Assembly (NCBI GenBank): GCA_028285085.1 | Contig: JANQQI010000055.1 | Span: 1 to 64,000, forward strand | Source: Saprospiraceae bacterium | GTDB lineage: Bacteria; Bacteroidota; Bacteroidia; Chitinophagales; Saprospiraceae | DNA length: 64,000 nucleotides | Direction of reading: 5' to 3' | In this document: positions 56,064 through 64,000 of the stretch, one piece after another | Layout of the letters: the number at the start of each line of letters is the position of its first letter | Position numbering within the stretch: position 1 is the stretch's first letter | Program-made: the position numbers and the translations under genes | Notes under the pieces: model-generated | Told to the model about the DNA's origin: nothing | What the model saw: the letters and a program-made list of their open reading frames with translations, nothing else | Database searches by the model: none

Positions 56064-57206
56064 ATGAATCGCATCTTTTTGTTTTTGGCTGTAATGATGA
56101 TGGCACAGGTTGTTACGGGACAAAAGATGGAGGTCTTGGCAGATCAAATCGAATTCGGATATGACGTGGCTAGTTTTTCCGAAGGCTTATTGAGAGTAAA
56201 AAATGGGCAACTATGGGGCTATATGGACGAGCGCGGCCAGTGGGCCATAGAGGCGCGTTACAATGATGCAAAAGACTTTTCTAACGGTCTCGCAGCAGTG
56301 AAGATCGGCAACAAATACGGCTACATCAATACCGCTGGAGAATTAGTTATTCCCGCTCGTTTTATTGATGCTCAAGATTTTCAGGAAGGCGTTGCTCAGG
56401 TCGTATTTCGACAGAAGAAACGTGGCTACATCAATCAACATGGCCAGATCATTATTCCACCAGTGGCTGATTATCAATGCATTGACGGAGAAGTCTGTTC
56501 TAATGGCCTAATCAAAGTCAAAGGGAATGGTAAAAAATATGGATTTATTGATAAGAGTGGAGCAGTGGTTGTTCCAATCAAATATGATCGTGCATATGCC
56601 TTTATTGCTGGCTTAGCGGCCGTAACGGTAAATAATCGTGTTGGCTTCGTAGATCAGATGGGAGAGATGGTAATTAAACCTCAATATCAACTGATTAAGC
56701 GATTCAGCAATGGCTATACTGCTGTTTCCCGCAAAGGAAAATGGGGGTTGATCGACAATGAACAGCAACGCGAAATCATTCCAACGAAATATGAAGACAT
56801 AGGAAGTGTTCACCACGGTAAATCAGCCGTTAAAGTGCACGAAAAATGGGGCTTCGTCGATACCAATGGTCATATGGTGATCCGACCTCAATTCTGTGAA
56901 ACAGCACCTTACAATCCCGAGCGAACAGCAGTTTGTATCAACGGTAAGTGGGGCTATATCGACGCTCAGGGCCATATCACTATTGCGCCTCAGTACTCCA
57001 ACCCTAATCGCAAGGTCAAGACCTTTAACAACGGGATGGAAGTTGCTTTCGTTGGCCACAAATGTGGGATTATAAATACCAACGGTAGTTTTATTGTGAG
57101 CCCACGTTACGATTGCATTTATTTCTCCGGTGAGACCCCGGGCTTAGCGCTCGTACGCAATACCGGTGCCCGCAAAACTTATCGACTAGTACAGTTCCGC
57201 CAATAA
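56064..57206 (+). CDS. Exported WG-repeat protein
   Basis: A 380-residue protein with a signal peptide (ending VTGQ) and about nine WG (KWG) repeats of 40-45 residues covering the mature chain. Each repeat has the pattern G-Y/F-I/V-D-x-x-G-x-x-V/I-I-P-x-x-Y, e.g. KWGYIDAQGHITIAPQY and KYGYINTAGELVIPARF. The repeat forms small beta modules; in bacteria these proteins are mostly of unknown role in the envelope. Single gene with its own terminator. Confidence 0.88.
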   Translation: MNRIFLFLAVMMMAQVVTGQKMEVLADQIEFGYDVASFSEGLLRVKNGQLWGYMDERGQWAIEARYNDAKDFSNGLAAVKIGNKYGYINTAGELVIPARFIDAQDFQEGVAQVVFRQKKRGYINQHGQIIIPPVADYQCIDGEVCSNGLIKVKGNGKKYGFIDKSGAVVVPIKYDRAYAFIAGLAAVTVNNRVGFVDQMGEMVIKPQYQLIKRFSNGYTAVSRKGKWGLIDNEQQREIIPTKYEDIGSVHHGKSAVKVHEKWGFVDTNGHMVIRPQFCETAPYNPERTAVCINGKWGYIDAQGHITIAPQYSNPNRKVKTFNNGMEVAFVGHKCGIINTNGSFIVSPRYDCIYFSGETPGLALVRNTGARKTYRLVQFRQ

Positions 57207-57230
57207 ACATAAGTCTTTATCTGACTAACA

Positions 57231-57267
57231 AAAATCCCCTGTAGTCTGAAACTACAGGGGATTTTTG
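57231..57267. terminator. Bidirectional terminator
   Basis: AAAAATCCCCTGTAGT and ACTACAGGGGATTTTT form a perfect 16-bp arm pair with a 5-nt loop between convergent genes. Confidence 0.92.
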
Positions 57268-57295
57268 TATGAAGCAAAGTTAAATGCGGAGCAGA

Positions 57296-59923
57296 TTAGC
57301 GAAAGCCAATACCTCGTTTTTGCTCAAGATCTTCTTCGATGAGCTGAAAGTTCGAGATGTCTTCTAATTCAATGGTATGGACTAATTGACGAGTTCGCTG
57401 AGCTGCTGGGATATCCGCTAGCCGAAGATTTTGCTGGCGGATGGTCTCTTGCACAATTTTGCGAATGGTGCGGGCATTACCAAAGTAGCGGTGTTTGTTG
57501 GTCAATAGTTTATCGATGTAAGCTGAGAGGTGATCTCGAGCCGCAGTGGCAAGCTGCAATTCTTCTTGATCAAACATGATCTCCGCTATTTGTAGCAGCT
57601 CTTTATCTTTGTAATCGGGGAAGTGATACTGTTTATCGAAGCGCGAAAGCAAACCGGGGTTAGCTTCTAAAAAGGATTTCATCTCTTCGGGATAGCCAGC
57701 TACGATGACCATGAATTCACCGCGTTGGTCTTCCATTTTTTTGAGCAGTGTCTCAATTGCTTCTTGACCGAAGTCACCCTGCCCACCTTTGGATAAGGTA
57801 TATGCTTCGTCAATGAACAAGCCGCCACCCATCGCTTTTTCGAGAACCTCTCCGGTTTTGATGGCCGTTTGTCCTACGAAACCTGCGACTAGTGATTTGC
57901 GATCACATTCTACCAAATGGCCTCTTTCCAGAATACCCAGTGCTTTGTAAATCTGCACCAGCAGTCTGGCTACCGTTGTTTTTCCTGTTCCCGGATTCCC
58001 TTTAAAAACGCTATGCAAAGAAAAAGTCTTCTTAATATCCTTGCCAATTTCTTTATAATAGCGCACCAACTTAGTCATCTCATCAACTTCCTGCTTGACC
58101 TGATCTAGACCAACCAGTTCGTGCAGTTGCTGTAGTGCATCGTCGAGCAATGCCTCGTCAATGGGTAAGTTGATGTGTTCACCATTATTGAAGCGCATAA
58201 ATATCCTCTCGACATCTTCCAGCGTCACAGTAGACAGGATCTCTGGATCGAGGTCTTTGAGATTCTGTTGGCTTTGCATCAAGCGAATGGCGAGATTTTG
58301 CTTGGACTCGTCAACAATGCCGTTGATATAGCGGGCATTTCCAAAATGCTCATTGCGATTGCGGTAGACCTCTACGAGCTTACGATGGATAAAGGCTCTG
58401 GCTTCTCCGTCGATTAAAATACCCCGCTTTTCTGCATTGTAATCAGCTATCGACATCAATTCATCCGGCGAGTAATCCGGGAAATGGATGACATTGCGCA
58501 AGCGACTTGAAAGTCCCGGATTAGAATTCATGAATTGTTCCATCTCTTTGGGATAGCCGGCAAAGATGACTGCCAGGTCACCCTCGCCGTCGGATAACTC
58601 CTTCAACAGAATTTCCACCACTTCACGCCCAAAGTCTTTGCCATCATCGCCACGGTTGGTCAAGGCATAAGCTTCATCTATAAAGAGAATACCACCACGT
58701 GCTTTTTCAATGGCTTTTTTCACCTTCGGTGCAGTTTGACCGATAAATTCGCCTACGAGATCAGAACGGTCTACCTCGTGTACTTTACCGTGTGACAGCA
58801 AATCCAAGCTGTGGTAGATTTGACCCAGCATTTTTGCCACGGTGGTTTTCCCCGTCCCTGGATTCCCGGTAAAGACGCTATGCAGATTAAATTGCTGTTG
58901 ATCTTCGAGTCCTTTGTCCTGGCGAACCTGCAGAAATTGCAAGTAGGTGGCCAGTTCGTTGATTTGCTGTTTTACGGACTTCAAACCAATGAGGCCTTCG
59001 AGTTCTTGCTTAGCTTCTTGGAAGTTTAGCTTAGGACGCAAACTAGGAGCCGATTGCCCTTCTTTAGCGGTGATCGAGGTAAGGTAGGGGATAGGCGCGG
59101 GATCAGCTTCTTCAGCATTTCCTACTTCGAATGGTACCGCCGCAATGAGTTGATCCATAAAGATAACTTCCAGCATATACTTATCCGAATACCAATAGCC
59201 CGGTGTATCGGAACCATAACCGGAATCGAGGACGATGGGTTGTTGCTTGCTTGGCAATTCTTTAAAATAACTCATAAAGGCCTTCTGTTGGCCAGAGTCA
59301 TTATAAAAATAGAACTGCAGCTCTAAAGGGAATTGCGCAAGATCAGTATGAAGATTTTCTAACCGAATTTCAATATTAATGAAACGCGTATTTGGCGCCG
59401 AGAAGGTTTTCAAATACTCCCGCTCTTCTAATGGCTTTCCGGCACGTGGACTCTCAAAAAGACGAATAGAATTGATCTCGAAAAATGGGTTATGAGATTC
59501 TGTCACTAGTCCACCTTCGACAATATAAAATGGTGTTTTTCCAACGGTTTCTCCATTGATTTGCACTTCCCATTCGTATTGCCCGGGATGCCACCAGCCG
59601 GGATCGGGTGTTCCCCAGCCTTCACGCAAATAAATAATATTTTGCTCCTTGGCTACGACGATCTCCTTTTCCAGACGGCAGATTTGTTGGCCACTATCAC
59701 GATTGAAACAGTAAAATTCTACTTTCGTATCCCAGTCAAATTCGTCAAATAGCTTATTGTAAAAGGAGAGCTCGCAGTAGATATATCGGCTTTCGATAAT
59801 GTCGAAAACCTTTCGGTACTTTTTGAGATTTTGGTATAAATTTTCCTTTGACCCAAAGACTTTTAGGTCCTTCAGCTTATAATTGCCACCGTGTGCTTCT
59901 TCTCGTTTTTCCTTGAACAACAT
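57296..59923 (-). CDS. Double AAA+ ATPase (CbxX/CfqX-like) with duplicated N-terminal domain
   Basis: An 875-residue protein. Residues 300-580 and 610-860 are two AAA+ modules of the CbxX/EccA type with Walker A GNPGTGKTTVAK (near 354) and GNPGTGKTTVAR (near 646), and Walker B ILFIDEAYAL (near 414) and LFIDEAYTL (near 704). Both look intact. The first 280 residues hold two similar beta-sandwich-like units; each ends with a matching stretch (GTPDPGWWHPGQYEWEV and GSDTPGYWYSDKYMLEV). No signal or membrane segment, so cytoplasmic. CbxX-type ATPases remodel enzymes or assist secretion; the target here is unknown. Likely in one operon with the two small genes upstream (gap 111 bp). Confidence 0.82.
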   Translation of the reverse strand: MLFKEKREEAHGGNYKLKDLKVFGSKENLYQNLKKYRKVFDIIESRYIYCELSFYNKLFDEFDWDTKVEFYCFNRDSGQQICRLEKEIVVAKEQNIIYLREGWGTPDPGWWHPGQYEWEVQINGETVGKTPFYIVEGGLVTESHNPFFEINSIRLFESPRAGKPLEEREYLKTFSAPNTRFINIEIRLENLHTDLAQFPLELQFYFYNDSGQQKAFMSYFKELPSKQQPIVLDSGYGSDTPGYWYSDKYMLEVIFMDQLIAAVPFEVGNAEEADPAPIPYLTSITAKEGQSAPSLRPKLNFQEAKQELEGLIGLKSVKQQINELATYLQFLQVRQDKGLEDQQQFNLHSVFTGNPGTGKTTVAKMLGQIYHSLDLLSHGKVHEVDRSDLVGEFIGQTAPKVKKAIEKARGGILFIDEAYALTNRGDDGKDFGREVVEILLKELSDGEGDLAVIFAGYPKEMEQFMNSNPGLSSRLRNVIHFPDYSPDELMSIADYNAEKRGILIDGEARAFIHRKLVEVYRNRNEHFGNARYINGIVDESKQNLAIRLMQSQQNLKDLDPEILSTVTLEDVERIFMRFNNGEHINLPIDEALLDDALQQLHELVGLDQVKQEVDEMTKLVRYYKEIGKDIKKTFSLHSVFKGNPGTGKTTVARLLVQIYKALGILERGHLVECDRKSLVAGFVGQTAIKTGEVLEKAMGGGLFIDEAYTLSKGGQGDFGQEAIETLLKKMEDQRGEFMVIVAGYPEEMKSFLEANPGLLSRFDKQYHFPDYKDKELLQIAEIMFDQEELQLATAARDHLSAYIDKLLTNKHRYFGNARTIRKIVQETIRQQNLRLADIPAAQRTRQLVHTIELEDISNFQLIEEDLEQKRGIGFR

Positions 59924-60034
59924 AAACAGGAGAAATTGTCTTCAAAGATAAGATAAGGCCGCCAGTTAGTGAAATATCCGCCATGCGAAGTGTAGCCTGT
60001 TCTTTGATTAAACAGTGAGAAAGTACTGGAAGTT

Positions 60035-60652
60035 TTAATCCAAAAGCGTAAAATACAGCTGATACTCAAAGCGGTCAAAGAGTTGTAAGCCCTTGAAGTT
60101 GATATATTGATGCTTTGATTTTAAGAGCGATTTGAAAGAGCGGTATTGCAAATCGAGGACATCATCGTGCTCTAACAGGCGATCCCAATATTTTTCGTCT
60201 ACTTCGTGAAAGAAATCTCCCTTTTGCAGTTCTTCTAGCAATATGTCAATCAATGCTTGCGGAGATTTTTCACTATCTAGTTCTATGAGAATATTGATCC
60301 AATAAATGGCATCTAGGGGTATACCATTCGGCTTAGTCATTAATGCATCATCGAAAGAGATACGTTCTTGTTTTTGTTTAAATGTGTGCTCAAAAAATTG
60401 ATAATCAACGATTTGATGAGGTGCTTCGGACTTTTGCCAGAGTTGGACGGACAGTAGAATGATTTCATCATCTTGCGTGGAGGCAGGATTCATATCTTCA
60501 CTAAGGTTGATCGCCTTGAGTGAATCGAGCTGCAAATTTTGAGGAGATAGAGCGGATGCTGTACGATCAAGAGTTGTTCTTGCACAACTCATAAATACAA
60601 CAATCAAAATACCGAAGAGGAATAAGAGACTCTTGTAAAAATAATTTTTCAA
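60035..60652 (-). CDS. Lipoprotein of unknown function, TTG start
   Basis: A 205-residue protein beginning at TTG 60652, needed to keep the signal sequence (KSLLFLFGILIVVFMSCART, lipobox Cys near 22); the next in-frame ATG would remove most of the signal. The start lies two codons after the stop of the preceding gene and in the same reading frame. The mature part is helical and acidic with no recognised domain (for example DILLEELQKGDFFHEVDEKY). Context, between a helical gene and a double AAA+ ATPase, suggests a three-gene unit. An alternative is that the two frames are joined by stop-codon readthrough. Confidence 0.6.
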   Translation of the reverse strand: MKNYFYKSLLFLFGILIVVFMSCARTTLDRTASALSPQNLQLDSLKAINLSEDMNPASTQDDEIILLSVQLWQKSEAPHQIVDYQFFEHTFKQKQERISFDDALMTKPNGIPLDAIYWINILIELDSEKSPQALIDILLEELQKGDFFHEVDEKYWDRLLEHDDVLDLQYRSFKSLLKSKHQYINFKGLQLFDRFEYQLYFTLLD

Positions 60653-60658
60653 AGCTGG

Positions 60659-61360
60659 TTAGGATTCATTTTTCTCTCTTTCCTTCCGTGCAATTTTCTG
60701 ATCGTTGTTACTTTCGTAAATCGTGTAGTTTTCGTATTTGACTGGATCAACCTCTGCCCAGATATCCTTACCAATATTACAGAGTACAACTAATTCCTGG
60801 TAGAGCTTGTTGCCTTGCTGAATCCGTCGCTCAACGGCAATATCGCGATCGGCGACCTTGTCTTGTTGGATATTCAACGCCGTTTCAAAAACACTACACG
60901 CATCGCTCACTCGTTTGATGGCATTCTCATTGATCCCTACATCGGCCAGAAAATCAATCTGCTGTCGGGCTACTCGCACCACTCGCCGTCCACAAAAGAG
61001 CAACTGAGCATCAGTCATATCACCCATCTTAGCGGTACCAAATTTTCGGTAACGGCCGGAGCGATTATTGAATTTGATAGCAACCCGGGTCATAATACTA
61101 CGGATGGCAGATTTTAGCTTTTCGGCGGCGGTATATTTTTTCTCAGTAGTTAGCATTTGATCACCGACCAACTCATCATCATCGGGGAGTTGTCGGAATT
61201 TCTCGCACATGTTATGAAACTGCTTCAAGCGCTCCAGTTGATAGCCGTATTTTTCAAATTGTTTAATGTCGCGTTTAGCATACTTGATCCGTTCAATGCA
61301 CTGCAAATAAAGATCAGCGTCGGGGAAATTATACTGGCGATGTACCGCTTGCTTTTTCAT
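60659..61360 (-). CDS. Helical protein of unknown function
   Basis: A 233-residue basic and mainly helical protein without signal peptide. Regular heptad-like stretches (IKYAKRDIKQFEKYGYQLER; ALNIQQDKVADRDIAVERR) suggest helical bundles or coiled coils. The C-terminus is highly charged (DQKIARKEREKNES). I recognise no family. It heads the probable operon with the lipoprotein and the double AAA+ ATPase (gap to the lipoprotein 6 bp). A soluble helical partner for the ATPase is possible but not shown. Confidence 0.65.
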   Translation of the reverse strand: MKKQAVHRQYNFPDADLYLQCIERIKYAKRDIKQFEKYGYQLERLKQFHNMCEKFRQLPDDDELVGDQMLTTEKKYTAAEKLKSAIRSIMTRVAIKFNNRSGRYRKFGTAKMGDMTDAQLLFCGRRVVRVARQQIDFLADVGINENAIKRVSDACSVFETALNIQQDKVADRDIAVERRIQQGNKLYQELVVLCNIGKDIWAEVDPVKYENYTIYESNNDQKIARKEREKNES

Positions 61361-61500
61361 ACGAATGAGGATGTGTTTAATAGCGTAAATGAGATTTCAA
61401 TGTACAGATTTTTCATTTTACAAACAAAAAATTGGCAAAAAATACACAAAAATAAAGTGTTTAAAACTATTTTTTACTCAGTTGGAATTTTCCTTGATGT

Positions 61501-61537
61501 GATTTATGGAATTTTACCTTTTCCGGAATCTATAGAT
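61501..61537 (-). repeat. Truncated copy D of the intergenic repeat (end block only)
   Basis: Read on the minus strand this is ATCTATAGATTCCGG then AAAAGGTAA then AATTCCATAAATC, matching the terminal block of copies A-C in the opposite orientation. The upstream hairpin part of the element is missing. It lies 146 bp before the RAYT-type transposase gene. Confidence 0.7.
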
Positions 61538-61567
61538 GGTAGAGAGAGACGGTAGAGCAGGCGGGCG

Positions 61568-61606
61568 GATCACGATCACCTGATTCAAAATCAGGTGATC
61601 GTGATC
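61568..61606. repeat. Perfect 18-bp hairpin upstream of the transposase gene
   Basis: GATCACGATCACCTGATT and its exact complement are separated by CAA. No T tract follows, so a terminator is unlikely. Such hairpins flanking RAYT/IS200-like genes are the kind of structure bound by Y1 HUH transposases (family knowledge). Confidence 0.75.
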
Positions 61607-61636
61607 TCCGCACTGCGCTGCTGATTCTAAACTATC

Positions 61637-61651
61637 GCCGCCTTAGGCGGC
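61637..61651. repeat. GCCGCC-TTA-GGCGGC hairpin before the transposase ATG
   Basis: A perfect 6-bp GC-only stem with a 3-nt loop 31 bp before the start codon. It may be part of the recognition end of the element or restrain translation of the transposase. Confidence 0.6.
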
Positions 61652-61682
61652 AATTTTCTTTAACCACCAAAATTTCCACCAC

Positions 61683-62348
61683 ATGACCTACAAAGAAAAT
61701 ACCGTCTACCACATCTATAATCAAGGTAACAACCGCCGTAAAATCTTCTATTGCGATCGCCACTACCGTTATTTTCTGGAAAAAATGCAATGTCACTTAC
61801 TACCACACGGGGATTTGATAAGTTATTGCTTAATGCCGAATCACTTCCATTGGCAGTTCTATGTGCGGCGATTGGAAGCACCTTTTGCGAAGCATGCCCT
61901 GCGGATGGGCAAGCCCACCCATCCGCAGCCAATCGGACGCGGAAAGATCGTGTACCGATCGCTGAATGATTCTTTGGGTATTATGCTGCGTTCGTATACC
62001 CGAGCGATTAATAAGGAAATGGGCTGGAGTGGTTCGTTGTTTCGCAAACGAACCAAGGCCAAAACAACTTGGGACGAGGAAGAAGAAGCCCAAATAGGTA
62101 AACCACATACACGGCCTCCTATGCCTAATACTTATTTAGAGACTTGTTTCAATTACATTCACCTTAATCCGGTGGAAGCTGGTTTGGTAACCCAAGCACA
62201 GGATTGGAAATACTCTTCTTACCGAGATTATTTCTACCAAAAGAAAGACAGCCTTTGCCAACTTGAACTAGGCCGACAATGGATACCAGAGGTGAACAAT
62301 GATACAGCTGAAAGTAAGCTTACTCCCGCAGAATTTCGCGAGAGATAA
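61683..62348 (+). CDS. RAYT-type (Y1_Tnp) HUH transposase-like protein
   Basis: A 221-residue member of the transposase-17/IS200-like group associated with repetitive hairpins. The HUH metal motif is in YCLMPNHFHW near residues 48-57 and the catalytic Tyr in LRSYTRAINK near 103. SGSLFRKRTKAK and FNYIHLNPVEAGLV are typical of the family. Between the HUH strand and the Tyr helix it carries about 14 residues more than I expect for the family (RMGKPTHPQPIGRGK), encoded by a perfect DNA hairpin. The 3' end overlaps the acyl-CoA dehydrogenase 3' end by 29 bp in antisense. Probably active or recently active in moving hairpin-bearing repeats; this is inference. Confidence 0.85.
   Translation: MTYKENTVYHIYNQGNNRRKIFYCDRHYRYFLEKMQCHLLPHGDLISYCLMPNHFHWQFYVRRLEAPFAKHALRMGKPTHPQPIGRGKIVYRSLNDSLGIMLRSYTRAINKEMGWSGSLFRKRTKAKTTWDEEEEAQIGKPHTRPPMPNTYLETCFNYIHLNPVEAGLVTQAQDWKYSSYRDYFYQKKDSLCQLELGRQWIPEVNNDTAESKLTPAEFRER
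61899..61928 (+). repeat. Perfect 11-bp hairpin inside the transposase gene
   Basis: CTGCGGATGGG and CCCATCCGCAG flank an 8-nt loop (CAAGCCCA). The segment GCCCACCC is shared with the first hairpin of repeat copy B. It lies in frame and encodes the apparent extra residues of the protein. Confidence 0.7.
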
Positions 62349-63465
62349 CCAGCTTCTGGATCTCAGAGGTGCCTTCACCGATTGTACACAGCTTGGAGTC
62401 TCGGTAGAATTTCTCTACAGGAAATTCCTTAGTATAACCGTAACCGCCGTGAATTTGTACGGCTTCGGTTGAAGCTTCCACGGCTACTTCCGAGGCATAG
62501 TACTTGGCCATGGCAGATTGCTTGGTAACCTTCTTATTCTGATCTTTGAGCGTACCAGATTGGCGGGTAAGTAGCTCTGCGGCTTGAATCTTTGTCGCCA
62601 TGTCCGCTAGCTTGAAGCTGATTCCCTGGAATTTTGCAATAGGTTGTCCGAATTGATGGCGCTCCTTGGCGTACTTTACCGAAGCTTCGTAAGCCCCCTT
62701 GGCAATACCTAAAGACAAGGCTGCAATTGAAATACGACCACCGTCCAGGATTTTCATGGACTGAATAAAACCTTCTCCCTCTGAGCCCAACATTTGACTC
62801 TTATGTAGTCGGCAATTATCAAAAATCATTTCTGCCGTCTCAGAAGCACGCATCCCCAATTTGTTTTCTTTTTTGCCGGCTTTGAATCCGGGAGTGCCGC
62901 GCTCAACAATGAAGGCAGACATTCCGTGGCTATCGAGGAGCTCTCCAGTACGAACGATGACCACCGCAACGTGACCAGAAATGCCATGAGTGATCCAACA
63001 TTTTGTACCGTTGATGACGTAGTAATCACCGTCACGCTCAGCGACACACTGCATGCGCCCGGCATCGCTACCAGTATTAGGTTCAGTCAAACCCCAGGCG
63101 CCGATCCACTGGCCGGTGGCTAGTCGGGGAAGATATTTTTGTTTTTGTTCTTCGCTGCCAAATTGCAAAATATGATTAGTACAAAGGGAATTGTGAGCAG
63201 CTACTGATAAGCCAATAGAGCCACAAACCTTAGCAATTTCTTCGATTACAGTAATATATTCTTGGTAGCCCAAACCGGCACCGTCGTATTGCTCGGGAAC
63301 GAGCACGCCCAGAAAGCCTTGCTCTCCGAGTTTGTGCATTAAATCAATGGGAAAATGTTGACTCTCATCCCAATCCATCACATTGGGTAAGATATACTGC
63401 TGCGCGAAGTCCCGCGCACTTTCTCGAATGATTTGAAGATTATCCGTTGAAGTGGCAACGTTCAT
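62320..63465 (-). CDS. Acyl-CoA dehydrogenase
   Basis: A 381-residue FAD flavoprotein oxidising acyl-CoA to 2-enoyl-CoA. Signatures seen: [17 protein letters not shown] near 120-136 (FAD/substrate), KCWITHG, the FAD-binding [40 protein letters not shown]-type C-terminal motif, and [17 protein letters not shown] with the catalytic Glu position of short-chain enzymes. Best fit is a short/branched- or butyryl-CoA dehydrogenase, so it may serve fatty-acid or branched-chain amino-acid breakdown. Its last codons overlap the transposase gene on the opposite strand. Confidence 0.92.
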   Translation of the reverse strand: MNVATSTDNLQIIRESARDFAQQYILPNVMDWDESQHFPIDLMHKLGEQGFLGVLVPEQYDGAGLGYQEYITVIEEIAKVCGSIGLSVAAHNSLCTNHILQFGSEEQKQKYLPRLATGQWIGAWGLTEPNTGSDAGRMQCVAERDGDYYVINGTKCWITHGISGHVAVVIVRTGELLDSHGMSAFIVERGTPGFKAGKKENKLGMRASETAEMIFDNCRLHKSQMLGSEGEGFIQSMKILDGGRISIAALSLGIAKGAYEASVKYAKERHQFGQPIAKFQGISFKLADMATKIQAAELLTRQSGTLKDQNKKVTKQSAMAKYYASEVAVEASTEAVQIHGGYGYTKEFPVEKFYRDSKLCTIGEGTSEIQKLVISREILRE

Positions 63466-63937
63466 ATTGAGTTCAAGGTTTTAAGCCGCTGGGAGGCGAC
63501 GATATTGGAATTAATTTGGTTGAATTTGGTCGTACAAAAAACAAAGATATTGAAAAAAAAAGTGCAATTGAACACCTCAGAATTAATTAGTTGAAAACCA
63601 TAATACAAACAGACAATTCGTCTTTGAGTTTAAGTTGAAACGTATAAAATTCTGCATTCGCTTCTTTTTGCAATATGGTAAAAATAAATATGCATAACCC
63701 ACCTTGATCACAGAGACTTTTTGCATGAACTTTGCGTCTTATTTTGGTGTAATATAGACACTAAGCCATTGTCCTTCAATCATCAAAGCATAAAGTATCA
63801 TTAAACGAAGGCGATGCAATGAAGAACTGAAAGCATGTTCTGTGAAACAAAACGGCACTTGATCGTAATTTTGCTTGTTTCGGTCGAGATTGCCGGTTCT
63901 CTAATTTGGTTTTTATATAAAATTGAATTCGTAACCT
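63466..63937. other. Gap at the right end, little structure
   Basis: 472 bp of AT-rich sequence between the acyl-CoA dehydrogenase and a partial gene at the window edge. TATCTTTG on the minus strand (63549-63542) fits the -7 consensus about 75 bp before the dehydrogenase ATG. Nothing else stands out. Confidence 0.4.
63542..63549 (-). promoter_or_regulatory. Candidate -7 element of the acyl-CoA dehydrogenase gene
   Basis: TATCTTTG on the minus strand matches TAnnTTTG exactly. The nearest upstream TTG leaves only a 15-bp spacer, shorter than usual. Confidence 0.35.
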
Positions 63938-64000
63938 ATGAAAAGATTATTTGTTTCAGAACCCACGAAAACCTTTTTGAAAATGAAATCGAGCCAACGC
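63938..64000 (+). CDS. Start of a possible gene, cut by the window edge
   Basis: ATG 63938 opens a frame of 21 codons to the window end (begins MKRLFVSEPTKTFLK). Too little is visible to name a product or to be sure it is a gene. Confidence 0.3.
   Translation, partial: MKRLFVSEPTKTFLKMKSSQR

Noticed and set aside
61568-61606. 18-bp hairpin as a terminator of the helical-protein operon
   Set aside because: It lies upstream of that operon's start, has no T tract on either strand, and sits directly before the transposase gene.
1-64000. CRISPR arrays, tRNA or rRNA genes, prophage or antiphage islands
   Set aside because: No regularly spaced direct repeats, no cloverleaf or rRNA-like sequence, and no phage structural genes were seen by eye; a computed search could still find a missed tRNA.

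Overview
The window looks like a chromosomal segment of a Bacteroidota bacterium, most likely from the Saprospiria (Lewinella-like). The evidence is a type IX secretion C-terminal sorting domain on a secreted nuclease, families common in this phylum (DUF4199, WG repeats, Y1 transposases of the RAYT type), promoters that fit TAnnTTTG rather than sigma70 consensus, A-rich leaders without strong Shine-Dalgarno sites, and a transcarbamylase of the N-acylornithine type. The genus is inferred. No tRNA, rRNA or CRISPR array was recognised.

Layout. 1-7.8 kb: envelope and protease genes (a partial DUF4139-like protein with a VWA protein, a GT-C glycosyltransferase with a PagL-type outer-membrane deacylase, a CPBP protease, an M1 peptidase). 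7.8-31.7 kb: a nitrogen and amino-acid block: gltD and gltB; an eight-gene arginine operon on the minus strand (GNAT acyltransferase-argG-argC-argD-argF'-argB-argE-argH); leuCDBA on the plus strand; then a PII protein with an ammonium transporter. Together these take up ammonium, fix it into glutamate, and make arginine and leucine. 31.8-47.6 kb: an SSS transporter, a TMTC-like TPR membrane protein with a membrane-tethered LuxR-type regulator, cell-surface proteins, an S9 peptidase, a MATE pump and an aminotransferase. 48-64 kb: a GT2/GT-C/TPR fusion with a methyltransferase, a T9SS-exported endonuclease/phosphatase-like protein, msrB, a WG-repeat protein, a double AAA+ ATPase with two companion genes, a RAYT-type transposase and an acyl-CoA dehydrogenase.

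The most striking signal lies upstream of the arginine operon. A 34-codon minus-strand reading frame (22731-22835) carries nine arginine codons among its last 15 codons. It sits almost directly behind a TAnnTTTG promoter and is followed by a hairpin with a U tract before the first structural gene. This has the layout of ribosome-mediated attenuation by arginine supply. A plausible antiterminator pairing can be drawn from the sequence. The transcarbamylase of the same operon has Ala at the residue that separates acetylornithine from succinylornithine enzymes, so the pathway may run on succinylated intermediates.

A second signal is a family of about 190-bp intergenic elements with three near-complete copies (19609-19795, 39730-39921, 51838-52030). 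Their hairpins are kept although the stem sequences differ. One copy splits the otherwise overlapping arginine operon. A truncated terminal piece (61501-61537) lies beside the RAYT-type transposase gene, which is itself flanked and interrupted by strong hairpins.
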